Source: Ophiostoma sp. CBS 140.51 (taxonomy: Eukaryota; Ascomycota; Sordariomycetes; Ophiostomatales; Ophiostomataceae). From it: DNA of 52,199 nucleotides. This document shows positions 29,934 to 43,885 of the stretch, piece by piece. The translations under genes were made by a program, and so were the position numbers. Location: the NCBI GenBank assembly GCA_029298735.1, contig JANSLP010000238.1, forward strand, positions 1 through 52,199, read 5' to 3'. The notes under the pieces were generated by a model. The model was not told the DNA's origin, did not search any database, and saw only the letters and a program-made list of their open reading frames with translations. The number at the start of each line of letters is the position of its first letter. Position 1 is the stretch's first letter.

Positions 29934-32900
29934 TGTGAGGAAGGGTGTGTAAAATTAGAGAGGAAGAGATGATGCCGACAGCGGCTTGGGATGATGATTG
30001 TTGAGGACCTGTTGATGTGTATATTCAAACAGGTGATAAGAATAGAGTGCCAGTTATGCAGACAGAGGTGTGGAGGGCTGAAGCTAAGACGGGATGTGTG
30101 AACGTGGGAATATGGAGAGGCAGAAGGAAACAAAAAGAGAACAACAGAGAGAAAAGAAAAGAGAAAAAGATCAGACAAGAATCAAGATCAATGCTGAGTC
30201 TTTGGTATAAAAAGGAGTGCTTAGTCGATGACAAGCTATGTTGGCAACAACGGGCATAGTCCGGGAATCTAAACAAACGACAATACCAAGCACTCAATCG
30301 AGGTCACGATAGGACAGCCACCGACCGATGAAGACGCGACAGGCCGACGGTGAGGGGGGGAAGTCTGGGCAATATTCTGGGCAATATTCTGGACAGTCAA
30401 GGCACGGCTCTGGGACAACGGGGAAGCAGTGATTGTGGGTGACTGCACAGGAAAGGGGGCGTGGCCAAGGAGGGACAGATGCGGCGTACGACCAAAGATG
30501 TGGTGGTATCCTTCTCCAGTAGTTTGTCAGATGTGGAAGAGAAGAGGAAACCAGAGAAGGGGGAGAATATGAGAAGGAACAAAAGGGGACAGCAGGAAAG
30601 AGCAGCTTCGTTCAGAAAGGAATAGTATCAAACAAGGATGACACGCTCGGTAGGCCGGCAGGAAGCACAAAATTATGTGATGGGAAGGAAAGAGGAACGT
30701 GAAGAGATGGAAAGAGGTTAGAAGGTGCTTGGCCTGGTTCATTTCTGTTTTTCTGGAGTTGCTCTTATCCCTCACCCTTCACCCTCCATGCAACGCGGCG
30801 AGGTAGGCTCCGCCGACGCGTGGGACAAGCACGCCTCCGCCGAACGGAAGTCCGTGTGCATAGTTATGTCGAGGAGGAGGGAGGGAGGGAAGAGAGGAAG
30901 AAACAGAGAAAGGAAAGTATGGAATAGAGGGTGCGGGCGAGGCGAGACCCGTGGAAAGCTTGGCTGCACTGCAACACTCGTTGATTTTCGGAAGATACAC
31001 TGGTAAGAGAGAGGGAGGGAGGCAATATTGCAACTCTACAAAAGATACAGAGGTGGGTTGTGGTGGTGAATAGGCGGGAGAAGGCAGAAAGAGCAGCTCG
31101 AGAAATGGTGTGTTGATATCAACAGTTAGCGCACTGCTAGCAATCAGCTTTTGTCCATCTTCAGGGCAAAAACAGTTCTTAGTCAGCTGACAATTACGCC
31201 CATCAATGACAGATATTCTGCCCATAAAAGGCAGGAAGCGAAAAGATGTGCAAAAATTGTGGGGAAAGTGTAACTGTGGTTTGCAGCGCAGACGGCAGCC
31301 ACGATAGGTGAACTGTAAAATTCAGAAGGTGCAACTTTGTCGGCTACGGTTGACCAATTGCCAAAAAGTGCAAATAGTTATAGCGCACTTACAGCGCACT
31401 TACAGCACACTTAAGCCGGTAAGCATTTACCCCTGCCTTAACAGCCCCCTGTAACCCTCTCACGACACCTTAAAAAACGCGCTTTTTGAGATTGCTCTAG
31501 CGCGTTGCCCACGTCAAAAATGACAACCTATATTTCAACGACTTTTCGAATACTTCTCATATTTCTTGGATCCGATTCTTAATTATCGCTTTATTTTACT
31601 ATTTTACGAGTATTAGACAATAAACGTAGGAAAAAGTTCAATAGTAAAGCGCTTGTGAAGCGATGGTGAATTGCCAGTGACCTTTTGTGTGACGCTTAGG
31701 GGTTTTTGGATATTTGGGTTTTTGCACATTTTGAATCGGCAAGAGCGGCCGACAGGAGGAAGAATACGGGAAGGAGCAGTGTAATCCAACAGAAAGAGAT
31801 AATGGAAAGAGTAGGTCAGCAACAAGGACAACAAAAAGGGGCAGGAAAGAAAAAAAAACAGCCGATAAATCAGACGCAAACGCAGGCACGGCACATTGTG
31901 CAGAGTACCATAGTGCAGCACTCTGGACGACAACCGACGTCTAGACTATTTAATTGCGAAATTCACCTTCCAAAAAACAGTAGGGTTGCATGCGTTCTGC
32001 AGTCTGGACGTGCGAGCCCAGGCGAGAGAGCTCCGATCCGGTAGGTCTCCGTGTCTGTTAGAACAATTGTTGTTGGCTCTTGGCTGATGGCTGGTGTCTG
32101 TTGGTGCCAGCCAGATACAATAGATTTGTTCCTTATATTTTATTATGATATATTCTCGTAAACAATCTACTCAAATATGGTTCTATTATGAGCCCCTTGA
32201 TTTTTATCCCTCTTTGCTCTGGTTGCGCCTTCCTTTTTTCGACAAACATCAGTGGGCCGTCCTTGGGTGCATTTTGACTAAATACACCGTCTGTCTCCAA
32301 CTTACACCGAAAACAGAATACCGTAAGATACACAAATCTATGTGCAATCAGTCAACACCGAATCAAAGTGTAAAAACTCCGTATGCTTCTTAGAGAAACT
32401 TAAAATCGATGTAAGTAATATGGTATAATTATTATCGAATAGTTGTACGTCGATCTTTGAAAGTTCTTTCGTTCTTTAAAACCCAGTTCTTGCTCACTGC
32501 ACTGTGAAAACATCCGCTGACTTTTGGAAGACAGCACAAGCAAATCATACTTATTCTCGTCTCAAGACGGTGACCAAAGAAACCTCCGTTACGCAAAGTC
32601 CCAGGACCACTTCCACTCTCAGTATCACCGGAGGGCGGCACGAATACGGGAACAAATAAGGGTATTACTATGGAGAAACATTTCCCTTGCAAGGCCGTCG
32701 TAAGACGATCCCAGCTTTGGGAGGCTTCTTATGTCTCCGGAGCACAGGGCAACTTCCCCAGGCGACGGAGTATTGCCTTCTTTGTGTCTTTTGCGTCCTT
32801 TGCAGTCTCTTCAACAGGGCAAGGAGAGGTTTCGTCCCACAACTGTCGCAACGATTCGTTAACTTTCTTTTTCCTTTTTAATCGCTCCGAAATCCGTGCT

Positions 32901-34841
32901 CCATTTTCTCTTCTCCGTCGTATCCTCTTTTATTTATTTATTTTTATTTATTTTTGCTCCGCTTAGCTTGCTGGGCATCTTGTAACGGCCAGGCCAAGAG
33001 CCAAGAAGAAAGCAGACCAGGGGGATGGTCGTTTCTGAGGAAGGAACGAACGATGCCCCCGGGGACTGCGGTCTCTCCCGGCGACGGTGCCCGCCTGGGA
33101 AGGAACTAGCTCCAGGTGCTTGTTTTTGTGGACTCCAGGGCCCGAGGGAATTTAGGGGAAGGCGCTGTGGGACAGGGGGCTTGGAGATGCTTGTTTTGCC
33201 CAGAAGTACAGCCGTGCGAGATGCTTTCAGGTTCATACTGTGCTTCCCGCGTTGAGCTAATGGCGCATCCCTCCACTTTGCACGCAACATCAGAACAGCT
33301 GCCCAGGTTGCCTTCCGGGTTCCTTCCCCTTCATCCTTCCCTTGATGTGTTTCTTTCCCAAAAAAAAAAAAAAAAATCAGGGGCTGAAAAAGACAGGCCC
33401 ATGTCGTGGGGGCAGGCAAGGACAGGCATCTTTTGTCGGGGAACAGAGGAGTGGGCCGTCAACAGAGAGGGAGATAAGTGCTTCATCTCTGCGAAAGGAT
33501 CGTCGCATTTACAGGCGTCGGGTAACAGAGTATGGTTGTCCTCTTTGTCGAGGCTTGTACGAATATGGTGTAGCATGGGGGTCAGGTCGGGAACACTTGC
33601 GCGTCTCTTCCTGTCTTTCGCATTTCCTCCATCTCACTCTCGGACGAGATATTCTTTTTCCTCAACACCCTAGCCACGGCCTTGCATGTCCGGTGCAGAC
33701 GCGGAGACGTGGATACCATTAAAAAAAGAAAGCATTCTGGAAAGAAAAGCGTCGTATGCGTGCAGGGGTTTGTGCGAAGCGGAATTGCAAAAAAGACCAC
33801 TTTTGCAGGGTTTTGCGGTCCTGTTCTCGCAAAAATACATGGGCAGACATGGGCCACGCAAAACCCTGACACGACACTCGTCTGTCATTCATGACAAAGG
33901 GCCTGCCATGGGAAAACTGAGACAGTCCTCTTTCTCTCTCTCCTCGGATACGGAGTAGGATGAAATGCGAAGAGTAAAAGAGCAAGATATCGAAAAGTAA
34001 GATATTGGCAAATTCAAATGAACAAACTGAACTAACGGAAAAATAAGATGAAGAGAAATTTTGTTTTCATCAGAATCTTGGCGAATATAGTAAGCCAAAA
34101 GCAGAACGCAGGCTGGTTGTACAGTCGGCATGAAACCGGTCGGGCTGGATCTCTTCGTGCACATTGTGGTTGTGCAAAAAAAAACGGCGATGGACAACTC
34201 CGAGGCTTACCATACCTTCGGGATGCTTTTCTGTGTGCCTACGTGCTTTCTGTGTCATGTGCTACCATATTCCAGTCCTTTTCTGTTCTGTGCAGGCTGT
34301 TCCTGCTGATCTTCGGCGACCCGAACGCGGCACACACAAGTCTGGGCACCGTCTGGGCCTGCATGTTCGGGATGGACGATCGAGACCACAGACATTGATC
34401 GTGCAACAGTAAGAACATGCGTCTTTTTTGGTTACTTTGTTTGGTTTCTGTTTCCCGAAAACACATTTGTTTACACGGATGTTGTCGTGTGATGTTGATT
34501 TTGAGTTTTTTCTTAGTTTCTCGGTCACTTACACGACGGCTATAACCCGGAGAAAAGCACACAAAATTATAAGCGACCAATTCTATCGTGAGACTCTATA
34601 TTTTCTTTTTTCTAATCGTAACATACTCAATGGAAATATTCAATCGGCTAAACTTAACTTAAATGGCGGTCGCTAAATACATAGTAGACAGATGAGCTGT
34701 ACTACAAGAAAAGAAAAAGAAAACGAAACGGTATCGAACAGTACAAACAGTATCAAAAAAGAGTAGGAAGTATAACCCACCTTTACACATCGCCAAGGAC
34801 CCTTAGAGGATGTCACTTTTTATTCGCCTTCCATGAACCGC
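29934..34841. other. 4.9-kb gene-free region with short tandem repeats
   Basis: From 29940 to about 31100 the plus strand is purine-rich, that is, pyrimidine-rich on the strand of the reductase gene, fitting a long leader or promoter. Two tandem repeats are visible: TCTGGGCAATAT twice plus a partial at 30364-30391, and an 11-mer AGCGCACTTAC at about 31381-31412 (two exact, one changed). A run of about 17 A lies at 33360-33376. TACGGAGTA (complement of TACTCCGTA) is at 33949-33957. Many frames of 60-185 codons occur but none has a recognisable domain or plausible splice partners. The 3' part (34400-34841) should hold the terminator of the PTH11-like gene. Confidence 0.45.
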
Positions 34842-36156
34842 TCACACCGGCAGAGGAAACGAGTCGCCGCGCTTCTTGTCCACCGGCTGCGACCACTCGT
34901 CCACCGTCATCTGCACCTCTGTCTTGACCCGGATGCCGCTCGCGCCGTACGCGTTGCTACCCACGCCGTGGCTCACATTCGTCACACGCGAAGGCATGCC
35001 GTGGCTCTGGCCATGAGGAGTATTGCTGTCGCTGCCCATGCCATCGCTGCCCGAAGTACCGGGACGGCCGCCCTTGGTCAGGTTGATCTCATCTGAGCTG
35101 TTGCCCTGCGACATGAGCTCAACGTCCCGGTCGCCGTTCTTGCTGCCCAGCGGCATGCGTCCGCTGCGGCTGGCACTGATCTTGCTGTGCATGCCGTAGC
35201 CGGAAGCACCACCACCACCGCCGCCATTGCGGGCGCCCGAACCGTACGCGCCATAGCCAGACTGGCCAGCACTGCTGCCGCCGCCATGGCCGAACCAGCG
35301 GGCAAACAGCGGACGCAAAGCGGGCAGGTTGGCGCAGATGAAACCAATTTCGACTTCGACGGTGGACCAGAGACCGCCACCCACGTTACTGAAAGTAAAG
35401 TCGGTCGGGTCGATTTCCTTGACGGCGAGGATGCGGAAGATACTGGCGACACAGACGAAGGCGCCCAGCAAGAACAGGAAACTGAGAGAAAACTTCTTGC
35501 TGCGGGAAGTGTGGAGGCCCCAGACGACGGGGATAGGCAGAAACAAGACGGCAACGTCACCCAACACGTTAATGATAGCCGAGGCGAGGTAAAAGGCGTT
35601 GCGGTTAATGCACTTGCCGTCGACGGACTCGTCCCAGAAGAGGGCGACGGGGAGGCACTGGAGAGCAAACGAGAAAAAGTTGCCGAGGAAAATACCAGTG
35701 GACAGACAGGAAACGCCAATGACGCCGACGCGGAACGAGCGAGTCGGGAAGACGCGCCAGTAGAAAAGCAGAATGCCGACCTTGACGGCGAACACGCCGC
35801 AGGCCCACAGGATCATGTACACGTAGAGGTTCTTCACCGTTAGCGTTCGGGTGCGTAACAACAAGGGGGAATAACTGTGGCTTGCTTACCTTCAAGAACG
35901 ATGTAAACTCCTCAACAGGCAGATCGGCTTGGTGCTGGCCGGAGCCAAACTTGAGTCCCGTGTAGTCGCATGCCGACATGGCAAAACAGAGGACCATGAC
36001 AAAACACATCCAATAGTCATCATACCAGAGCTTGGCTGCCGACCGTGTGCGGGCAAACAGTCGGAACACAAACGAGACGACGGACAGGATGAGACATGTT
36101 GTCACGACGCCGATTGTGAGGTTGCGGTTGTAGTCTTCGCCAGAGGTGAGGCCCAT
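34842..36156 (-). CDS. PTH11-like / rhodopsin-domain seven-helix integral membrane protein
   Basis: Two exons: complement 35890-36156 and complement 34842-35831. The 58-nt intron 35832-35889 is GTAAGC...ACGCTAACGGTGAAG. The product is 418 residues. Seen: seven hydrophobic segments, beginning LTIGVVTTCLILSVVSFVFRLFA (about 13-35), YWMCFVMVLCFAMSA (about 48-62), then VYMILWACGVFAVKVGILLFYWRVF directly after the junction, and the conserved stretch GLWSTVEVEIGFICANLPALRPLFARW near the last helix. This order and the motif LWSTVEVEIGFICANLPALRPL are diagnostic of the large Pezizomycotina-specific family that includes Pth11-like GPCR candidates. The tail of about 125 residues is rich in Gly, Ser and basic residues and likely cytoplasmic. 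There is no N-terminal CFEM domain. A role in sensing extracellular cues is inferred from the family only; many members have no known ligand. Confidence 0.88.
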
Positions 36157-39100
36157 GATGGTGATTGACGTCTATGCGAGACGAGCAGAGCGAGTCGAGA
36201 GAGTGTTGTGATTGTGTAGAGATAAGTGTCGTTCATATACCGGAGAAGAAAAGAAATATAAAAGAAGATATAAAGAGTGATAGACGAAAGAAAGGACCAC
36301 GGTCAACCGAGAGATGAAAAGGGAAAAGGAGCGACGATGAAAGAAAAGAGGAAAGGAGAGACGAACGACGATATTATATCTTATGGAAATGTCTCGATTG
36401 AAACAACAGTTAATGTTGTGTTGATGCAGTCCCAGGTCCAATGTCGTTTATGCCTTTGCGTGACTGAAGGTAAACCCCTTTCTTTCTTTTTGCAACAGGA
36501 GGAGGACCGATACAGAAACAGAAACCAGAAACCAAAGGCAGAAAACGAAAAGTACGACGGTAGCACGTAGCCTCGAGTGGTGGTATCGAGTATTTGCTTT
36601 TTTGGGTACAAGACCTGGCGTACCGGACAAGAAATGCTTGTAAGGTCTTGGTGAATGCTTGTCTGGAAGCGTCTGTCGGCAAGTAAGAACTCGGCTCTCT
36701 GTACGAGGCACTGTATTCGAGAATTTTGTTTCGGTCGTGGTTCCAGTCAAACCAGAGAACTGCAAAATAAAAAGAAAATGGACTTGAAAAAGAAACGAAG
36801 AAGTGACGAGGATCGTCGTGATTCTTTTCTTTTGCCGGAGTGAACCCCAGGACGGAATAGACAACCAAAATGAGAGAGCGTCTTCTTGAACTGTGACAAA
36901 CAGACAAAATACCATGAACTGATATTGGTGTCAATGAGTTGCGAGGACAGTGTCGACAGAGACTTGCACAAATAGGCACAGACATATGTCCCTCGACTCG
37001 ATATATCCCGATACAGTGGAGAGTCCGACGCAGGAACCGTGCTTTTCCCAGGAACGACTCGGGGAATCTGTCCCGGGAAGCCCAATGGGTTACCGTGAGT
37101 CGCAGGAAACACACCCCTACCCTATTGACCTCTCTCTCCAAGGAGATGGACAAAACGGCCGGACCAAAGAGTCGCAAAGGGGGTGCAGGGGGGAATCGAA
37201 AATATTATGGTACCAAATAACGAGAGATGCAGAGAAGGGGCAGAGAAGGAGAAAAGAAAGAAAGACGGCACAGGAGTACGCACACTCGATACTCTCTCAC
37301 TAAACAGTCGAAGTCAGTCGAAGAGAGATCATCAGTCTATTTGCATAACGCCACAATTTTGAAGAGAGATACAGAGTACTACGTACGAGTACAGAGCACG
37401 GAAGATGTCTATCGATGGGGGCCAGGAGGAAAGTGGCAGAATATGGATGGGCCGATAGTCGACAGCCAAGATTAGAACATTTGTGGAAAGCATATTACGA
37501 AAGGAGAGAGAAGAAGGGGAAACGAAGTACTCAGTAAAAGATGAGGATGGGAATCTGCCTGCAGGATCGACAATCCATGGCTGGGATCAGGTCAGGGGAG
37601 TGGGAGCAAACAGAGTTTCAATAGGTCGCAGAGATGCAGAAAGCGGGAAGTAGACCCGACTTGGCTTTGTGGCCAGGAAGGCAGGTACCGAGGAAGGGTG
37701 CGCGGAGGTTGGAAAGATGGATGAGAGGATGGAGAGAGAGTGAGGAAAGGAGCATATCAATGCGCCACCTTCTTACATCCTGGGTAGGGGCAGCAAAAAG
37801 AGGAATAGAAGGTGGGGGACATAAAGCAATGAATGAACTGGAGGATATCAAGAAAAAGAAAACTCAGCAAAGAGTAAGCAATAAAAGACGCAGCATGATA
37901 CTCTGTGTGAAGGAAAAACAACAAGGGTGTGCTCGGTCACCCCTGGAGGAGAAGGACAGAAGAGGCATCACATCACCGAGTTTATAGGGAATGCTACTCT
38001 ACGGCAGGAAGATAGACCAAAAGGGGTGTCAATAACGGCCTCTCTGAGTGCACTTTTGGTGATGTTGCTATTCACACATGCAAAGCGACAGGAACACTAC
38101 GAAAAGAGGCAACGGATGCGAGTGGTGGCCTGGTATCTTCCATCCGACTTCCGTTTTCTTCTCGTGTCGGTCCGTTTTGTGCTCTTCGTTCTATATTTGT
38201 GACTAAAAAGTGGCTCGGTGGGCATGTGAACTTGTGAAGAAAGAAAGACTGAAAAAAGAAAACTCTGCAGCATGGTATGTACAGTCACAGATTAAGTTTC
38301 ATGGGAGCGCCAGTGAAAAGGCGCAGCTGGGGGCTAAATGATGGCTATGTGATGGACTCATAAAATTTTGTGCCAGTGATTAACTCGTCCACTGTATGAG
38401 AAAATGTCTGCTGGTTCATTGTGGCATCTTCTTTTGCTCGAAAAAGCTCTTCCATTTACCTTGGCTACCTATGGTGATCGTTCTTTTCTCTTGTGGTGGG
38501 TGTCTTTCATGATGTGCCGTGTACCGTCTTGAGTGGTATGTGTGTGTGCACAGAGACATTCGGTTATGTGTATCCAAGATTTATAAGATCGAGAATAATT
38601 TTTTGTCGGGACAATGAACAAAGAAATTTCAGAAAGGAGGTGGTACTCACGTCGCAAAAATTTTGTGCACGGTCTGTCTATCATCCAGCAGGTCGGAGAG
38701 TGGTGTGCAAAGAGGGCAAGAGGGGGCCAAAAGTCAAGGGATAGGCGAGCAAGTGTTGGCGAAAGGTTGTGGTAAGTCGGTAGATAGGAAAGGGAGAGAA
38801 AGAAAGAGAAAATACGAGGGTGAGGGCAAGCGAGAGAGGAGCGAGGTGAGGATGGTCCAGTGGCGCTCCTGTGATGTTTGTGTTTGGCCCCCATCGACCA
38901 GCAAGAAAAGGGGGTGGGTGAGTGATGATCCCATTGGGGGCAGTGAACCAGAAAATTCGTGAAAATCAAATACCAGGATAGGGGATGAATGCAATAAATG
39001 CTCCGAATGGTGGACCCGACAAATCGGACTGGGTGGGTGTGTCAAGTCGACGGCAACAGTGATGAGAGTGTTTTGTTGCTTTCATATGTTCCGTGGCTCT

Positions 39101-42100
39101 ATCAAAGATACAAAATATTGCAGTATAAGATGTCTGTTCGTTCTACGAATACAAAGCACAATACGGAGAAAAGATAAATTGTGGAGGCAGGTTTCTGCGG
39201 CGCAAGGAGTGCACGCAAATAAAGTGCTGAAGAAAAAGTGAGACAAAAGGGCTGAAGAAACGAGAAACACGTAAAAGGTCAAAGGTCAAAGAAATAAAAA
39301 CGCAAAAGGGGGCGCAACCAGAAAGGACTGCAAAAAATAAACAAGGATCCCTCGCCTAATTCCCATGCAGATATGCAGAGCCAGATATTGAGCAGCGCAA
39401 ACTGCGACATTCGCAAAACCAATGGTAGTAGCGAGCAGCATCACATTGATTTCCCATACAGGTACAAACATATGATATGTTCACACGTCGCAAGCACTCA
39501 GTATTGCCAATTCTACCCCCACTGCCCGATGTCTATCCACAAAACGAAGAGCATTCGAGACCCCCTTTGATTCGGGCGGGAAGGGACGCACTGGCTCCCG
39601 CCCGGGGCAGGCAAAGGGTAAGTGGGCAGTGTGGGCAAAGAAGGCAAAAGTGGGCGGGTAAGGAGGCTGCTCAACAGCCCTGCAATAGGAAAGTGAGAAC
39701 TGGACAATGAAAATGGTGTCTTGCAAGGCCAGGCAAGAACCAAATGATCAACATGGAGAAAACCCGAAAAAGACAGCGCGCGGAAGACAGCGCAGATCAG
39801 GGTTTGGTGGAGATGATGCAGTTTATGACACGACATGCGCGTATTCTGGAGTAAAAGTTAATCATGTCAAAATTATGTGCACGTATTTTTGGACTCAAAA
39901 GACACAAACATGTGATGAAAAGCAAGGCTCGTAACGTCTTCACCGCTTCTCGTACTCGTCTTGTTGATTTTCAGCTGCTGATGACTGGTCATAAGAGTGC
40001 TAAGTATTTTTTAGCCATCCGATGGACGATAGGATGGCACAAAACAATCTCGAGGAAAAAGAAAGTTCAAATACGCGCAAATACGCGCACCTTCAACGTC
40101 GAACGTCGTAGCCATTACTCTCGTCAAAGTCTGCAAGCTCACAAAACGGACGGAGGACGGAACGAATACAGCTCCGTCATGCGTCGCAGTGTGAGCGTGG
40201 GGGCTCTACGGAATGCGACGTGAGCTGCTTCCTGTAGCCACTCGCATTGCAGGACGGAGGCGACAGAAGGGCAGAAAAAGCAAAAGAGAAGACGCTTCAT
40301 CCTGCCAGGCTGTCTTGCTGTCACCCAACCGTTGCACCACAACAGGCCTCGTCGTCGACCTGGTCTGTCCCTAGCCCTGTCGATGAAAACCCTGGCGAGT
40401 CTGAATTATCCCAGGGCTCGGCCGTGTTGCGGTCTCGTTTTGCATTCTACATGTCAGTTTTGTGTTTCTCTCCTTTGAAGAAGGCCTCTGATAATTTTGG
40501 TTGCATCCCGCGCGAAAAGGAGGGCCACAGTCCAAATATAAAAGGGAACGTCAACATGGACCCACCTGAATGTTGTTCAAAAGTGGGCCACACTGTGTGA
40601 GTACAACGGAGCGGTACCTCCTCCCCTCCCATTCCATCATGATCTGTGCTTCCGGGGCACGCTTCCCCGCGTTGCCGCGCCGAGAAAATAGGGCGTTTAG
40701 GACACTAAAGGACTTACACCTGTCAAAATGTATGCTAATGATTGTTGTATCTGTCTAAGGTCGGGGGAATGCTCTATGTAATAATAGCATGGAGGAAGTA
40801 GCCACAGATTTCGACCCTCTTTTTGCCAACACCAAGAGCGCTGACACAAACTTACACGACCCAGGCCAAGCAGCTAAGGGGAAGCCAAGAGCAGCCCAAC
40901 AAAGCCAAGCTTCTCACTGACAGAACGACACTTCTTCAACGACCACTCAGGGCAGTCCGAGAAGCAACAACAGCCAAGACACACAACGCCACGTCTGTTG
41001 AAGAAGAGGAAAGAGGAGAACAAAAAAGTCTCCGTGAGACAGCAGGCTGCAGGCAAACACACGAAAATTAACGACTGGAAACGAGTAAAGTGAAGAAATG
41101 CTGCGCCATTGCATATGCAAGACCCAGGCACATTACCCCCGTCCATTGCAACCAGGGTTTGGGACAGAGGCAGGGAAGGATCCGCCGCCGTTTTGTGGTT
41201 TGTGGCTTGCTCTTTTGCTGTCCTCTCTTTTCTGCTCTTTTTGACTTGTGCTGTTGATTTTCTTTTTCCTTGCGGATTGCGCGTTACGCTGTCGTCTGTC
41301 TTTCTGCTTTTCTGCTTACTCTGCTGTTCTATTGGCGGAAGGTAAAGGTTACGGAGTTGCATTCAAACATGCCCCTGCCCCATGGAAGGTAGCAGCGAAA
41401 GAAGAAAAAAAAATGAAATGAAAAAAGAAAAGAAAAGAAAGTGAGTGAGCGAACAGGACAGAAAATATCGAAATAGACCCATAAAGCGAGCATGTTTAGT
41501 GGCGTTTTCAAAAACGAAAACCTCGAAATCAGAGCATATCAACACCAAAACATCAACAGACGTTGAAAGGCCACACCACAACAGATATTTCCCACGTTTC
41601 TATCTCCTTCAAGTCTGTTGGAACAGGCTGTCAAAGATAGCATCAACAGACCCCAACCAGGGACATTTATTGTTTTCTGCTGCTGCCAACAGACACACCT
41701 GTTTCTGCTTGCCTGCCGGATCGTTTAACGAAGGATTTTGATTTTATTTGGCGTTCTGTGTTAGATCACAGTCTCTACCAACACGGGCTTACTGTATGTT
41801 CTTCTCCGTTTCGCCCTGTAATGTGCGTACCGTTTCTAAAATTCGGTAGATGGTGGTCTAGAAAAAGCAAAGAAAAAATACGACGCGAAAAAAACAGAAT
41901 CCCTGCATAATTCCAGACTGTGTATTTTGCAACGACCTCCAAGGGGAACAGACAGACGAATCTAGACGACCATTAGTTGCACAACAGCAAATAGGATGCG
42001 ACCCATGTCCTCACCTTCACCCTCTCTCCTACACCCCTTCGGCTGTCCCATCTCTTGGCCCTCGAACCGGTATCGACGCGACTTGTGTCCGTTGGTTTGA

Positions 42101-43813
42101 AGTTCTGGGATGATGTTGCCCCCGTTCATTAGTCGTTTTCTTGCTTTTGCTTTTCTTTCTTCTCTCTATCAATATCTGCCTATCCATATGCCGTACAACA
42201 TCACATTTTTGACACCTGTCCGCCTGTTGTACGTTCATGCTGTGCACCGTAGGACTGTCACTATCGCCTTTCACGTCTCTTGTGGCTTCGCCTCGAGTGT
42301 CCATATTCGAGTATGAATAGAGAAGGAAGGGGAAATGCTTCATGAAAAGATAAAGAGAGCCCCACTTGGATTGCTTCTCTTACAGACTCCTTGAAAAATC
42401 TTCACATCTCATCAACAGAAATATGAGCAAATGACAGGCGAAATTGTCAATGTTGGACCCTTCAAATTGTTCTCATATATTGTTAAGGATAAGGCATCTC
42501 ATACGACTGTATTCTTGGCTACAACAAACAACTCGCCAAGTACCTAGTTGATGAAAATAGAAAAGATGCAAAACAAGTCACAGGCAAAGCAAGTGCCAAC
42601 AAAGAAGGAGCCAAAGACGAAACTACACACTGCCTCATCACAACCGTCTATTTCTTTTTCAACCCGCTTGCACATGTGTTCTCTACACATATCACAGTAC
42701 AGTATCCGAATATTCACAATTATGTTTACACACATGTGCTCACTTTGATGTTCACACTGATGTGCAAACGCGTGCACATCGCACGGCTTGCACAGGTAGT
42801 ATGCCGGTGTAGCTTCGCTCATTCTTGGCCGGCAAACACTTTTGGTCCAGCAGCCGGCCGAATTTATTTACTTGGCACCTTTGGTTGCTTCGTTTGCATT
42901 TGCCTTTCGTTTAATATTCCTCTTTGCATTTTCATATCTCTCATCTCACTCGTCTCTCTTGTTTTTTCCATCTCGGATGCCTTAAAATACCGACGGCGTG
43001 CATACCGCAATCCCATACCAATATCATACCAATACTGCCACTTTGTAGCCCCACGTCGGCGTCGCAGTCCTGGTCTTGGCCGTGCCCCCGTGTTAGTCGC
43101 CTAGCTCTTTTCTTGGCTCTCTCTTTTACACAATCCAAGGACAGTGTCCACCTTGGCTCCGCCTCCGCCATTCTCTGTCTCCTCTTTTCTACGACGGACA
43201 ACAAATTCTTTTAGGTTTCGTTGCTTCTCTTTGCTCACATCTCGCCTGTTCGTACTCTGGCCCATGCGTCTTCCTTCAATGCCCCTCCTTGGCGTTATTC
43301 TCCGTTGGCTCCATATTGGTCCTTGAGAGAATATGCATCCCAAGAGGCTCCTCCGTGCTCCGTGCTCTGTGCTCTCTTTCTCCAACGTCAACAAAATTCC
43401 GTTCCCTCTTTCCTCTCTTCTTTTTCACCCCCAGTCATTCTCCATAGGAACGCAATCTCTTCCACAAAATATGGCCTTTGGCTCTAAACTCTTTTGGTGA
43501 GGTCAAGTCCGTGGCATATCTTACCATGTGAGATAAGACAAAATGAAGTTCTCGAAATGGGAAATCTCTACGACGTCGAGAGCAACGTAAATCAAATAAA
43601 TGATTAGAGAAAGAAAAGAAAAGAAAAAAACCTCCGCAAAACTTGCCAACACAATCTTGGCCTTTTCTTGGCCTCGTTTTCGGATCCTGGACACCGCTCC
43701 GTGCTGCCACGCTGCCATGTTGTTGTTCTGTTGTTTTCACTCTTTTTTGGCCTCCTTGTTGACTAGACCCAGACGCCCAGGACTGTGTACCAGACACCCA
43801 GACTTTTCCTTCC

Positions 43814-43885
43814 ATGCTTCTATGCTCCCATGCTCCCATGCTCCTCTGTTGCAATGTTGCCATGCTCTCATGTTCCCATGTTCCT
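43814..43885 (+). repeat. Degenerate 8-bp tandem array (ATGCTCCC-like) in the acetate-transporter leader
   Basis: Units of the form ATGYTCYY occur at about 43814, 43822, 43830, 43838, 43862, 43870 and 43878, with one 16-bp interruption. Units 2 and 3 are identical (ATGCTCCC). If transcribed in the leader, every unit brings an upstream AUG. Confidence 0.55.

Noticed and set aside
33360..33376. Poly(A) run as evidence for a retroposed copy
   Set aside because: No target-site duplication or recognisable coding sequence upstream; simple homopolymer is sufficient.
32670..34400. Several 60-185-codon frames in the 4.9-kb spacer
   Set aside because: No domain, biased composition, and no splice sites linking them into a conserved protein.
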